Positions 7,313-15,151 of a stretch of DNA of 20,395 nucleotides are shown here, one piece after another (positions within the stretch are counted from its first letter, which is position 1; every line of letters begins with the position of its first letter). The notes under the pieces were generated by a model. That model was not told the origin of the DNA. It saw only the letters and a list, made by a program, of their open reading frames with translations, and did not search any database. Position numbers and translations under genes: made by a program. This DNA is from Paracoccaceae bacterium (GTDB taxonomy: Bacteria; Pseudomonadota; Alphaproteobacteria; Rhodobacterales; Rhodobacteraceae), in the NCBI GenBank assembly GCA_013214715.1, contig JABSSB010000133.1, positions 1 through 20,395 on the forward strand. Reading direction: 5' to 3'.

Positions 7313-7340
7313 GTTTTTCGAACAGGTGGTTGCTCTCACA

Positions 7341-7502
7341 TCAGCGCTTTTCAGCGGCGATTTCGAACCAGTTGTAGCCTTCGGCCCCTGTGCTCAGCAG
7401 GACGAGATGGATCATCGCCGCCAGCAGGAACAGAAAGACGCCTTGTGCAACAAACACACGACGCGGATCGAAAATGAGCCAGATCTTATAGAACTTGGAC
7501 AT
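7341..7502 (-). CDS. pufA: Light-harvesting complex 1 alpha chain
   Basis: This 53-residue protein starts MSKFYKIWLIFDPRRVFVAQ, almost the textbook LH1 alpha N-terminus. A single transmembrane helix (about 17-38) carries His 32, the bacteriochlorophyll ligand, within AAMIHLVLLS. The C-terminus NWFEIAAEKR provides the Trp-containing motif typical of LH1 alpha. AGGAGGG lies about 8 nt before the ATG. It follows pufB by 14 nt. Together with PufB it forms the antenna ring around the reaction centre. Confidence 0.97.
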   Translation of the reverse strand: MSKFYKIWLIFDPRRVFVAQGVFLFLLAAMIHLVLLSTGAEGYNWFEIAAEKR

Positions 7503-7516
7503 GGATCAATCCCTCC

Positions 7517-7666
7517 TCAGAACCACGGACGCCAGATGAACGTTGCCAGATGAGCGACTACGGCGACGGCCGAGAACAGCCAAAGCCCGCTCATGTAGAC
7601 AGAGTGCAGTTCCTGCGCCTGTTCGTCGGTGAGACCTGTGAAAGACAGGTCACTGTTATCAGCCAT
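7517..7666 (-). CDS. pufB: Light-harvesting complex 1 beta chain
   Basis: This 49-residue protein starts MADNSDLSFTGLTDEQAQEL, followed by one transmembrane helix and the LH1 beta ending AHLATFIWRPWF. His 39 is the bacteriochlorophyll ligand, and the WRPWF end is diagnostic. GGAGG lies 7 nt before the ATG. It lies between pufQ (89 nt upstream) and pufA (14 nt downstream), as in other pufQBA operons. Confidence 0.97.
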   Translation of the reverse strand: MADNSDLSFTGLTDEQAQELHSVYMSGLWLFSAVAVVAHLATFIWRPWF

Positions 7667-7695
7667 AAATATTCCTCCGGAAGTTTATGCTGACG

Positions 7696-7741
7696 CCGCA
7701 TACCCTGCGGCCGGGCCCTGCCCGCCAGTCACAGCGGGCAG
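7696..7741 (-). promoter_or_regulatory. Two stem-loops between pufQ and pufB
   Basis: CCGCA 7696-7700 / TGCGG 7706-7710 and CTGCCCGC 7718-7725 / GCGGGCAG 7734-7741 are inverted repeats in the 89-nt pufQ-pufB gap. In Rhodobacter this gap is an mRNA processing region that yields the stable pufBA transcript. A processing or 5'-protective role here is inferred from that. Confidence 0.55.
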
Positions 7742-7755
7742 ATCTCGGATCGGCA

Positions 7756-7965
7756 CTAGGCCGAAAATATGATGGGCGTGATACGGTCCGCCTCGACCCA
7801 GGCCCGCGCCAGCGGTCCTTGCAGGTTCAGCGTCCCTTCACGCGCGATCGCAGCAACCCACGACACCATCGAAAATGGCAGCGCGACCAGGAAGAGGATC
7901 GTGAAATAGAGGATGAATTCCGGCTTACGCCGCGGTTTGCGGCGGGGATTGGGGTCCAGGCTCAT
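7756..7965 (-). CDS. pufQ: PufQ, bacteriochlorophyll-related cofactor protein
   Basis: PufQ is a small membrane protein that in Rhodobacter supports bacteriochlorophyll synthesis and complex assembly, possibly as a pigment or precursor carrier. The 69 residues show a basic N-terminus, then KPEFILYFTILFLVALPF leading into one transmembrane helix (about 16-40), and the family C-terminus GPLARAWVEADRITPIIF. This resembles R. capsulatus PufQ (PEF.LYF...PF and GPFARAW.EA..ITP.IF). AAGGAG lies 7 nt before the ATG, which overlaps the bchZ stop by 4 nt (ATGA). The puf promoter in relatives lies inside the bchZ end just upstream; I cannot pick out its boxes here. Confidence 0.92.
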   Translation of the reverse strand: MSLDPNPRRKPRRKPEFILYFTILFLVALPFSMVSWVAAIAREGTLNLQGPLARAWVEADRITPIIFSA

Positions 7966-9431
7966 GGCGTGTCTCCTTTGTCGGATTTCGGGGCCAGCGC
8001 GGTCACCAGACCGGCTGTGACTTCGGTGACGCCAGCGTCCAGCGCGGCCGCTTCAGCAGCGTCGCGCAGTGATTTCGCGGCGGAAATACGGGTGAGAACG
8101 GGATGCGATTCAAGAATACGCTCCAACGCCTCGGCTGCTTCAGGCTCCCAAGGCAGGTTGCGGCGCAGCGGCGTGGGCGTGGCGGGGGCCGCGTCCATCT
8201 CGGAGGCGAGCGGCAATATCTCGAACAAGGCGTCAAAAAGCCCGTTGCAGACCTCCTGCACCAGATAGGTCGCGCCCGCATAGCCCATGAACGGCGTGCC
8301 CGTGGCGCGCCGGATGGCTGCGCCGGGGAAAGAGGCCGGGATGAAGGACGGGCTGGGGCCAAACCCGGCCTTGGTTTCGGCCAGATAGATCTTTTCGTTG
8401 ATCGAACCGAGCAGGATCAGCGGCTTTTTCGTCTGCACCTGCGCGCGCACATCAACATTGTCGGTCTTGCCGCCCGCGCAGCGCGGGATTGCAAAGGCGC
8501 AGGGCAGACCAAGGTCTTCTTCAAGGAACAGCCGGATGCCACGCGTATAGGTTTCATTCGCGACGATGCCGAAACTGGCCGTGGCAAAGAAATCCTGCGT
8601 GACCGAGCGCCAGAGATCCCAGATCGGTTTGATCGTCGAATGCTTTTCACGCTGGATGAATGGCTCGGGGTCGAGCCCCAGCATCTCGCCCAACTGACGC
8701 AGGAATTTCGTTGTACTGTCGATGCCAATGGGCGCTTGCAGATAGGGCTTGCCCAGAACTTCGGCTAATCCGCGTCCAAATTCGCGATACATGCAGATAT
8801 TGGCATCCGCATTTACGAGATTGCGCATCTCGGCCAGGTGCGCGCCCAGCGGCATGACCATATTGACCTCGGCCCCGATGCCTTCGACCAAGCGCCGGAT
8901 TTCGGCCAGATCGGAGGGCATGTTGAAAGTACCATACATCGGTCCAAGGATATTCACGCGCGGCTTTGCGCCTTCTTCGCGCTTCTTCTCCGGCGGCATC
9001 CGCCCTTTGGTCATGCCAAATTCGGTAAAGATCCAGGTCATTGCCCGGTCGGCGGCCTGCCATTGATCTTCATCGATCGTGCGCGGCAGGAAGCGTTGGA
9101 TATTCGTGCCCTGTGGTGTCACACCACCGCCAATCATCTCGGCAATGGATCCTGTCACAACCACTGCAGGCAACGCCGGGTCCAGCGTCTGCCAGGCGCG
9201 CTTCATCGCGCCCTCGGTGCCATCACGGCCCAGTTCTTCTTCGCCCAGCCCGGTCACGACAATCGGCAATTCATGCGGCGGCAGTGCATCTGTGTAATGC
9301 AGCACCGACGTCACTGGCAGGTTCTCACAGCCCACTGGTCCGTCAATGACCACCTGCAGGCCTTTGACGGCGCAGAACGCGTAGACCGCGCCCCAATAGC
9401 CCCCTGCCCTGTCGTGATCGTAGATCAGCAT
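7962..9431 (-). CDS. bchZ: Chlorophyllide a reductase subunit Z
   Basis: BchZ with BchY forms the NB-type catalytic component of chlorophyllide a reductase. This enzyme reduces the C7=C8 bond of ring B to give the bacteriochlorin ring, with electrons from BchX. The 489 residues show the nitrogenase-like family fold. DGPVGCENLPVTSVLHYTDA places the conserved cluster Cys at 35, followed by VVTGLGEEELG and VVTGSIAEMIGGG. The C-terminus after about 430 is Ala-rich and variable. Its ATG overlaps the bchY stop as TGATG, and its own stop overlaps pufQ. It lies in the bchCXYZ run of the superoperon. Confidence 0.96.
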   Translation of the reverse strand: MLIYDHDRAGGYWGAVYAFCAVKGLQVVIDGPVGCENLPVTSVLHYTDALPPHELPIVVTGLGEEELGRDGTEGAMKRAWQTLDPALPAVVVTGSIAEMIGGGVTPQGTNIQRFLPRTIDEDQWQAADRAMTWIFTEFGMTKGRMPPEKKREEGAKPRVNILGPMYGTFNMPSDLAEIRRLVEGIGAEVNMVMPLGAHLAEMRNLVNADANICMYREFGRGLAEVLGKPYLQAPIGIDSTTKFLRQLGEMLGLDPEPFIQREKHSTIKPIWDLWRSVTQDFFATASFGIVANETYTRGIRLFLEEDLGLPCAFAIPRCAGGKTDNVDVRAQVQTKKPLILLGSINEKIYLAETKAGFGPSPSFIPASFPGAAIRRATGTPFMGYAGATYLVQEVCNGLFDALFEILPLASEMDAAPATPTPLRRNLPWEPEAAEALERILESHPVLTRISAAKSLRDAAEAAALDAGVTEVTAGLVTALAPKSDKGDTP

Positions 9432-10999
9432 CAGATCATCTCCTGCGCTTTGGCCGCGCGGGCCTGCTTGTCGAGTTTTTTCTGATGCTGCGCTCGGAAA
9501 TCGGGCCGTAGGTTCGGGTCACCTTCCCAAATGCCAGCCGTGTCGCCGTGACCCGCGTCGTCAAAGAAGGCGCGCATCTTGTCCATCCGGCCCTTATTAG
9601 CCATGGCAGCATTGACGACCTGCGCCAAAGATCCCGCGCCCGCAGGTCCCATCAAGGGCCGGGCTGAGATTAGGTTGGTGAAGTAAAGCCCCGGAATGCC
9701 GAGTTCTTTGGTCTTTTGCACTACCGGCGTGGTGCCGATGGCCAGATCGGGCTTGATCGCCTCCATCGCGGCGCAATCATCCTCCAATGCGGCGCGGAAT
9801 TTCACCGTCACACCCTTGGCGCGGAGCCACTCTGCATCGGCCCGGTTCCAGGCGCTTTCGGCCACGGCCGTTCCGACATAAGGCAGATTTGCCCCGCTTT
9901 CGATCAGCAAACGCGCGACCAGCAACTCGCTGCCCTCATACCCCGACAGCGTGATCGTGCCGTTGATCGGAGCGCCAGCCAAAGCGCCTTTGATCGCGGG
10001 CAAAAACGCATTCTGCGCCGCTGCGGTCTTATCGGCTGCCACGCCATAGGCCTCACCCACCGCGGCCAACCACTCGGCTGTGCCATCATGGCCCACGGGA
10101 GCCGAACCAAGCACAGTCCGTCCCGCGGCCTCGAACTCGCGAACCGTCGCGGCATAAAACGGATGGATCGCGGCGGCGGCCGGACAATCGAGCGCGGCAT
10201 ATAGCTCCCGCCATTCGCGCACCGGCACAACTGGTCCTGCAGCCAAACCCAAAGGCGCCAGCATCTGTCCAATCACCATTGGGTCGGCGGGAAACATCTC
10301 TCCGATCAGGGCCAGGGTTGGGCGATCCTCACGCCCACCTTCAGGCCGGGCCACTGGCCCCGCCTCTGCTTCGGCCCGCGCATAATTCAGCATGGCGCCC
10401 GACAGCACATCCTTGGCCTCGGCATGGGTCGGCACTCCAAAGCCCGGCACGTCAATTCCGATGATCCGCACGCCGTTGATCTCATCCGGTAACAGACGCA
10501 GCGGCACGCCGCTGGCGGTTGGCACGCAAAGGTTGGTGACAACGACCGCGTCATAAAGCTCAGGATCGGCCAATTCATGCACCGCGTCCCGGATGTCTTC
10601 AAAAAGCTTGCCAGTGACCAATGTCTCAGAATTGAACGGCACATAGCCGACCGAGCGCCGCGCCCCATAGAAATGCGACACAAAACTCAGTCCATAGACA
10701 CAACAGGCCGACCCCGACAGCACGGTCGCCACCCGCTTCATCCGCAGGCCTACGCGCAACGACCCAAAAGCCGGACACATGCTTTGAGGCTTGTCATGCG
10801 GCCCCTGCGGGTAATCGGCGGCATAACGCTCCAACACCTCTGACGCGCCTGCCTGCATTGCGGCCTCGCGCATCTCTCCCGGCGCCGAACAGGCCACGGT
10901 TTCTTCTTTTCCAGAAATACTCCCGGGGGGCTGCGGCGCAGACGCCGCGAGGGCAGATCCCTCTTCTTTCACCGGCGTCGGGTCGTCAGGCATCGTCAT
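9431..10999 (-). CDS. bchY: Chlorophyllide a reductase subunit Y
   Basis: BchY is the partner of BchZ in the catalytic component of chlorophyllide a reductase. The frame encodes 522 residues. Conserved sequence begins at about residue 55 (LERYAADYPQGPHDKPQSMC) with cluster-ligand candidates Cys 75 and Cys 99/100 (SGSACCVYG), followed by NLCVPTASGVPL and TLSGYEGSELLVARLL. GGAGG lies 6 nt before the ATG at 10999, favouring it over the ATG two codons later. The gene overlaps bchX by 14 nt. The first 45 or so residues are Pro/Ala/Ser-rich and seem to include a translated repeat-like element (10901-10948), listed separately. That extension is unlikely to be needed for catalysis. Confidence 0.96.
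   Translation of the reverse strand: MTMPDDPTPVKEEGSALAASAPQPPGSISGKEETVACSAPGEMREAAMQAGASEVLERYAADYPQGPHDKPQSMCPAFGSLRVGLRMKRVATVLSGSACCVYGLSFVSHFYGARRSVGYVPFNSETLVTGKLFEDIRDAVHELADPELYDAVVVTNLCVPTASGVPLRLLPDEINGVRIIGIDVPGFGVPTHAEAKDVLSGAMLNYARAEAEAGPVARPEGGREDRPTLALIGEMFPADPMVIGQMLAPLGLAAGPVVPVREWRELYAALDCPAAAAIHPFYAATVREFEAAGRTVLGSAPVGHDGTAEWLAAVGEAYGVAADKTAAAQNAFLPAIKGALAGAPINGTITLSGYEGSELLVARLLIESGANLPYVGTAVAESAWNRADAEWLRAKGVTVKFRAALEDDCAAMEAIKPDLAIGTTPVVQKTKELGIPGLYFTNLISARPLMGPAGAGSLAQVVNAAMANKGRMDKMRAFFDDAGHGDTAGIWEGDPNLRPDFRAQHQKKLDKQARAAKAQEMI
10901..10948 (-). repeat. Rhodobacteraceae intergenic-type repeat inside bchY
   Basis: On the minus strand this reads as a GC-rich hairpin (GCGGCG 10933-10938 / CGCCGC 10943-10948, loop 4 nt), then CCCCCCGGGAGTATTTCTGG and AAAAGAAGAA. 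The form hairpin, CCCGGGAGTATTT.TGG, AAAAGAAGAA is familiar from many intergenic regions of Rhodobacteraceae genomes. Here it is read in frame as bchY residues about 18-33 (SAPQPPGSISGKEE). The link to a dispersed repeat is from memory and needs a genome search. Confidence 0.45.
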
Positions 11000-11987
11000 A
11001 GATGACCTCCAGAGACGCCTTGGGAGCAGCGTTTTTGCCGCGCATATCTTGATCGGTGGCAGGCACTAGCTCGATCCCAGCGCCGGTTTCCTTGCCATCA
11101 AACAGCGCCAGCAGACCGTCTTGATCCAGAGGTTCAGGCCGCACCGGCGGCGCGTCGGCGACATTCACGCCGAGCTCGGCAAACAAAGGGCCCCACTGGC
11201 TTTCTTGGGTGCCGACAATCTGGTAATTCGCAGATTTACGGCGCAGATCTTCGTCCTGCGGGATCGCGGCCAGAACCGGGATGCCCACCGCATCGGCAAA
11301 GGCTTGCGCCTCTCCGGTACCGTCATCTTTGTTGATCACCAGCCCCGCAACGCCGACATTGCCGCCCAGTTTGCGGAAATACTCCACCGCCGAGCAGACA
11401 TTGTTGGCCACATAAAGCGATTGCAGGTCGTTCGAGCCGACCAGGATCACCTTCTGCGCCATATCGCGTGCAATGGGCAGACCAAAGCCGCCACAGACTA
11501 CGTCGCCCAGGAAATCGAGCAATACATAGTCGAAATCCCAATCATGAAAGCCCAGCTTTTCAAGCAGTTCAAAGCCGTGGATGATCCCACGCCCGCCGCA
11601 GCCGCGTCCAACCTCGGGCCCGCCAAGTTCCATGGCGTAGACGCCACCACGCTTGAAGCAGACATCGCCGATCTGCACCTCTTCGCCCGCCAGTTTCTTG
11701 CGGGTCGAGGTTTCGATGATCGTCGGACACGCCTTGCCGCCAAACAGAAGCGAGGTCGTATCAGATTTGGGGTCGCATCCAATCAGCAGAACGCGCTTGC
11801 CCTGCTCGGCCATGATGTGGCTGAGATTGGCCAGCGTAAAGCTCTTGCCGATCCCGCCCTTGCCATAGATCGCGATGATCTGGGTTTTCTTGACCGCCTC
11901 GGCCGGGATCACATCGGCCAGATCTTCATGTGCCTCATCGCGCAAGCGGGCGTCAAAATCCTTCAGATTGGGCACGTCATCTTTCAT
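10986..11987 (-). CDS. bchX: Chlorophyllide a reductase iron protein, subunit X
   Basis: BchX is the ATP-dependent reductase component, related to nitrogenase NifH and BchL, that passes electrons to BchYZ. With the ATG at 11987 it has 333 residues: a P-loop GKGGIGKS at 42-49, switch regions around GCDPKSD (70-76), and the two cysteines that bridge the [4Fe-4S] cluster of the dimer, Cys 130 (GRGCGGRG) and Cys 165 (VVCGGFG). The ATG at 11987 overlaps the bchC stop by 4 nt (ATGA) and has GGAAAG upstream. A TTG five codons earlier (12002) is in frame but less likely. VVCGGFG and the neighbouring bchYZ separate it from BchL. Confidence 0.96.
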   Translation of the reverse strand: MKDDVPNLKDFDARLRDEAHEDLADVIPAEAVKKTQIIAIYGKGGIGKSFTLANLSHIMAEQGKRVLLIGCDPKSDTTSLLFGGKACPTIIETSTRKKLAGEEVQIGDVCFKRGGVYAMELGGPEVGRGCGGRGIIHGFELLEKLGFHDWDFDYVLLDFLGDVVCGGFGLPIARDMAQKVILVGSNDLQSLYVANNVCSAVEYFRKLGGNVGVAGLVINKDDGTGEAQAFADAVGIPVLAAIPQDEDLRRKSANYQIVGTQESQWGPLFAELGVNVADAPPVRPEPLDQDGLLALFDGKETGAGIELVPATDQDMRGKNAAPKASLEVIYDDA

Positions 11988-12925
11988 GTCACATCTTTCC
12001 AATCGAGGGTCATTTTCAAGCAGGTGGGATCACCAAAGGCCGCTTCATAAGCCGCCGCAGCATCGCGGGCCGGACGGCGATGGGTCAGCAACCCGTCCAA
12101 AGACAGCGCCCCACCATCAATCAGGCTGCGCACAGCCTGCAGATCATCGGGCGCCCATTCTGCGGCGACACGCAGCCGCGCTTCGCGCATGAACGCGGGC
12201 GGAAAGGCGAATTGCAGCGGCTCTGGATAGAAACCGGCCAGAACGAGCTCCCCACCCCGCGCCAGCCTCGAGATCATTTCATCCAGACCGGCACCATGGC
12301 CGGAGGCGTCATAGATGACCTCGTAGTCGCGGCGCTCATCCGCATCGGGATGCAGCACCTCATAGCCCTGCGCACCGCCTTGGCGGACTGGGTTGATCTC
12401 ATGCACTCTTGGCGCGGGTGCCCCGGCGGCCAGTGTCAGGCGCGCCAGCAGCCGACCCAGAACCCCGTGGCCGATAATCAGATCCGGCGGGCTGTTGCGC
12501 ATCCCGGCCATGGCATGGCGCGCTGTTGCCGCCAGCGCCAGAAGCACAGCATCTGCGCCCAGACCGGCATCAACCTTTGCCACCCGGTCAGCCGCTGTTA
12601 CGACCCGGCTGGCCGATGCGCCAAACAATCCCCGTGCGCCGTCATAGCAGTTGGCCCCGGGCACAAAGACCGTGTCACCAGCCTTCAGGCCAGAGCCGCG
12701 CGGCGCCTCGACAACCTCGCCAACCGCCTCATATCCGGGCACCAGCGGGTAGCCCATGCCGGGAAATGGCGGCATACGGCCCGACCAGAACAGGTTTTCG
12801 GTACCCGTGGAAATGCCGGTAAAACGTGGTTCAACCACGATGTCATCCGCCCCTGGCCGCGCCAGCCCTAGCGGCGCAAGCGCGAGGTCTTTGGGACCGG
12901 ACAGCAAGACAGCCTGCGTTTCCAT
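11984..12925 (-). CDS. bchC: 3-hydroxyethyl bacteriochlorophyllide a dehydrogenase
   Basis: BchC oxidises the 3-hydroxyethyl group to the 3-acetyl group, a late step toward bacteriochlorophyllide a. The 313 residues follow the zinc-type medium-chain dehydrogenase pattern in reduced form: ISTGTENLFWSGRMPPFPGM near the start, PLVPGYEAVGEVVE, then GDTVFVPGANC, and a Rossmann segment LIIGHGVLGRLLARL at about 148-162. AAGGAG lies 5 nt before the ATG. The gene has its own PpsR-type promoter in the 124-bp gap after crtF, and it leads a tight bchC-X-Y-Z-pufQ series with 1-19 nt overlaps. Confidence 0.96.
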   Translation of the reverse strand: METQAVLLSGPKDLALAPLGLARPGADDIVVEPRFTGISTGTENLFWSGRMPPFPGMGYPLVPGYEAVGEVVEAPRGSGLKAGDTVFVPGANCYDGARGLFGASASRVVTAADRVAKVDAGLGADAVLLALAATARHAMAGMRNSPPDLIIGHGVLGRLLARLTLAAGAPAPRVHEINPVRQGGAQGYEVLHPDADERRDYEVIYDASGHGAGLDEMISRLARGGELVLAGFYPEPLQFAFPPAFMREARLRVAAEWAPDDLQAVRSLIDGGALSLDGLLTHRRPARDAAAAYEAAFGDPTCLKMTLDWKDVT

Positions 12926-12987
12926 GTGATCTCCTTCATGCCCTCACCGCGCGGTCCCGTGGAATCGACGGAAAGGCTCCCCTTGAC

Positions 12988-13031
12988 TGTCAGTCTATCC
13001 TGACACTTATGTATGTCAATATTTTTGGACG
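12988..13031 (-). promoter_or_regulatory. bchC promoter with tandem PpsR/CrtJ sites
   Basis: TGTCAGTCTATCCTGACA (12988-13005) is a perfect TGT-N12-ACA palindrome. TGTCAATATTTTTGGACG (13014-13031) matches except for its last base. They are 8 bp apart, the spacing known for cooperative PpsR/CrtJ binding at bchC. In the minus-strand sense a -35 TTGACA (13014-13019) and a -10 TAGACT (12992-12997), 16 nt apart, each fall inside one of the sites, so repressor binding would block RNA polymerase. A further one-mismatch site, TGTCAGCCTGCCTTGACG, lies at 13048-13065 across the crtF end. Confidence 0.85.
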
Positions 13032-13049
13032 CTCTTTTCGGGGAAACTG

Positions 13050-14171
13050 TCAGCCTGCCTTGACGGCCTGCAGCACAGAGGTCACATAGCTCCGCCGCGA
13101 ACGGGGAGCTGACACCTTGGCAAATCCGGCCTGCCTTAGAAGCGTGGTCAGCTCTTTGGCCGAACGTGTGCGTCCCGTGCCCATCGCCATCGTGTAAAGC
13201 GCAAAATAGACATCGGTGATCGGATCAGGCCGCGCGCCGCCGGACATCGGCTCCGACAGGATGAGCCGTCCGCCTGCAGGCAAGGCCGCGTGGATCGCGC
13301 GCAAAAGCGCCAGAACCGTGTTGTCTTCATGATCATAGCAGACACGGATCAAGGTGATCACATCTGCGCTGGTCGGCAACGGGTCGCTGCGAAAAGATCC
13401 GGGGCTCAGCGCCACGCGGTCCAGAACACCGGCCTGCGTGAGATATCCCTGTGCTGAGGGCGCGGTGTCTGGCAGATCGAATAGTGTCAGATGCGGTGCT
13501 GCATATCGGCCTGCGACAGCCGCCAGAAAGGCTCCGCTGCCCCCGCCAATATCCATGATGTGTTCGGCATCGTTGAGCGGCACAAGATCCAGCGTGTCCT
13601 GCGCCACAAGCTCCTGGCTTTCCGCCATCAGGGTCGAATAGCGTGCCGCCGTGTCGGCATCATCCTTGGCCGTCGCGCCCATGACATAGGGCCAGAATTG
13701 CGACAGCGCGCTGCCCGACGGGTCACGCAGCAGCGCAACGGGGTCGCGCAGATCGTCCCAGAAAGCCCGGTGGTGCAGGATCATCAGCTTCAGGCCCGGC
13801 ACACCCAAAAGCGCAGCGCCACGACTGGACAAGGCAAAGCGCCCCTTCCGTCGCCGTCGCAACACGCCCAATGCAGCCCCGGCCTGCAGCAGAACCTGCA
13901 TGCGATCTGCCGGCACGCCGGCCCGCAGCCCCAGATCATTGACATGTGCCGGGCCATCAACCAGCTCTTCCAGAATATTCAACTCGACCAGAGCAGCCAG
14001 CGTCTGACTGGCCACAAACCCTTGGACCAAATCGAAAATCTCGGCGCCTTCGCGGCGCACAAACGGGCGTGTCAGTGGAAAGCGTGCCGCCCAGCGCTGC
14101 ACCCCCGGACGCGCCAGAAACGGCAGCCCTGGGCCGGGTCTGTCCGGGGAGTGCGCGCTCAGATCTGTCAT
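13050..14171 (-). CDS. crtF: Hydroxyneurosporene O-methyltransferase
   Basis: CrtF uses S-adenosylmethionine to methylate the 1-hydroxyl group of acyclic carotenoids such as demethylspheroidene or hydroxyspirilloxanthin precursors. The 373 residues comprise an N-terminal dimerisation/winged-helix part (about 45-125) and a C-terminal SAM fold with DIGGGSG (207-213) and FDLP (231-234). IRVCYDHEDN is a typical catalytic-loop region of this O-methyltransferase class. I chose the ATG at 14171 because it overlaps the crtE stop by 4 nt (ATGA). The frame is open back to 14255, but that extension is crtE read out of frame. The stop lies at the edge of the bchC regulatory region. Confidence 0.94.
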   Translation of the reverse strand: MTDLSAHSPDRPGPGLPFLARPGVQRWAARFPLTRPFVRREGAEIFDLVQGFVASQTLAALVELNILEELVDGPAHVNDLGLRAGVPADRMQVLLQAGAALGVLRRRRKGRFALSSRGAALLGVPGLKLMILHHRAFWDDLRDPVALLRDPSGSALSQFWPYVMGATAKDDADTAARYSTLMAESQELVAQDTLDLVPLNDAEHIMDIGGGSGAFLAAVAGRYAAPHLTLFDLPDTAPSAQGYLTQAGVLDRVALSPGSFRSDPLPTSADVITLIRVCYDHEDNTVLALLRAIHAALPAGGRLILSEPMSGGARPDPITDVYFALYTMAMGTGRTRSAKELTTLLRQAGFAKVSAPRSRRSYVTSVLQAVKAG

Positions 14172-15058
14172 CCGCGCTGGATCACCGGGGCAACCGGGGT
14201 CAGCGCTTCGGCCTGCGCCCGCACGACCTGGGCGAGCATCGCCTCTCCCGGACATGACGGAATCGAAGCAATCGCACCGCTGAGAATATCATCCAGCCGC
14301 TTCATCGCGCCGCTGACGCCCAGTTCGCTCACAGCACTTGGGCGGCCATGCCGGTCATCCTGCCCTGCTGGTTTGCCCAACGCATCCGTGTCGTAAAGCG
14401 CATCGCGCAGATCGTCGGCAACCTGGAACGCCTCTCCGATCCGCAGGCCCAATTCAGCCCAAGGGTCGGGTTCAGCCCCGGCCGCCGCCGCGCCCATCTG
14501 GGTCGCAGCCACAAACAATGCGGCGGTTTTGGAGCAATGATAGGCGCTTAGATCAATGGTCTGCTCGCTTTCCCAGCCCTGCCCCGCGCAGATGCCACCC
14601 GGCATACCGGTGCGGGCAGCAAGGATACGGATTAGAGACAGGCCGCGCTCTGGTGCCTCGGCGGCGGCGCGGGCCAGTTCGTCAAAGGCGGCGATGATCA
14701 GGCTGTCGCCGGTCAACACCGCCAAAGGCTCGGAATAGGCGCGGTGGACCGACGGCTTCCCCCGACGCAGATCGGCATCGTCGAAACAGGGCAAATCATC
14801 ATGCACGAGAGAGGCGCAGTGGATCAATTCCAGTGAGGCTGCTGCCGCATCGGTCAGCGCGGGCCGGTCATCGCCGCAGGCCAAGGCAACAGACATCAGG
14901 ATCGTCGGGCGGATACGGGCCCCGCCCGGTGTTGTGGCATAGTCCAGCGCCTCGGACAGGCGCGCCGGCACCGCAGCACCCTGCGCCCCACGGGCCCGGG
15001 TGACGGCATCGGTGACGGCAGTATGAATGCGGGATTTCAGTGGCGTCTGCGGTGGCAT
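14168..15058 (-). CDS. crtE: Geranylgeranyl diphosphate synthase
   Basis: CrtE makes GGPP from IPP and allylic diphosphates, feeding carotenoids and the bacteriochlorophyll tail. The 296 residues show the trans-prenyltransferase pattern: GGARIRP (45-51), first Asp-rich motif DDLPCFDD (87-94) followed by LRRGKPSVH, a KT pair at 177-178, and second motif DDLRD (215-219). It is the first gene of the minus-strand run. Two TGT-N12-ACA palindromes lie 20-63 nt upstream, so PpsR control is expected. GAAAGGA is a plausible ribosome site. Confidence 0.95.
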   Translation of the reverse strand: MPPQTPLKSRIHTAVTDAVTRARGAQGAAVPARLSEALDYATTPGGARIRPTILMSVALACGDDRPALTDAAAASLELIHCASLVHDDLPCFDDADLRRGKPSVHRAYSEPLAVLTGDSLIIAAFDELARAAAEAPERGLSLIRILAARTGMPGGICAGQGWESEQTIDLSAYHCSKTAALFVAATQMGAAAAGAEPDPWAELGLRIGEAFQVADDLRDALYDTDALGKPAGQDDRHGRPSAVSELGVSGAMKRLDDILSGAIASIPSCPGEAMLAQVVRAQAEALTPVAPVIQRG

Positions 15059-15078
15059 TTGCGGTCCTTTCGGCCAGA

Positions 15079-15121
15079 TGTAATCAAGAGATTACAGCAA
15101 AACTGTAAATCATACTGGACA
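15079..15121. promoter_or_regulatory. Twin PpsR/CrtJ sites in crtE-crtD divergent promoter region
   Basis: TGTAATCAAGAGATTACA (15079-15096) and TGTAAATCATACTGGACA (15104-15121) both match TGT-N12-ACA exactly and are 7 bp apart. The first is also a near-perfect palindrome (TGTAATC / GATTACA). They occupy the 93-bp gap between the crtE and crtD starts, so one pair could repress both directions in oxygen or light. I could not assign -35/-10 boxes with confidence for either direction. Confidence 0.85.
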
Positions 15122-15151
15122 CATTGCCTGAGGCGAGTCAACATTCTTGAC

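Noticed and set aside
11988..12002. TTG start of bchX at 12002
   Set aside because: The ATG at 11987 gives the ATGA overlap with bchC and a better-placed ribosome site.
11121..12050. Long open frame (309 codons) on the plus strand opposite bchX
   Set aside because: It is antisense to a clear bchX with P-loop and cluster cysteines; no domain signature or ribosome site.
14172..14255. N-terminal extension of crtF to 14255
   Set aside because: The extra codons are crtE sequence read out of frame, and the ATG at 14171 overlaps the crtE stop as elsewhere in this run.
15023..15151. N-terminal extension of crtD from the ATG at 15023
   Set aside because: It would start inside crtE and translate the PpsR sites; MSNDLSF leads directly to the FAD motif.
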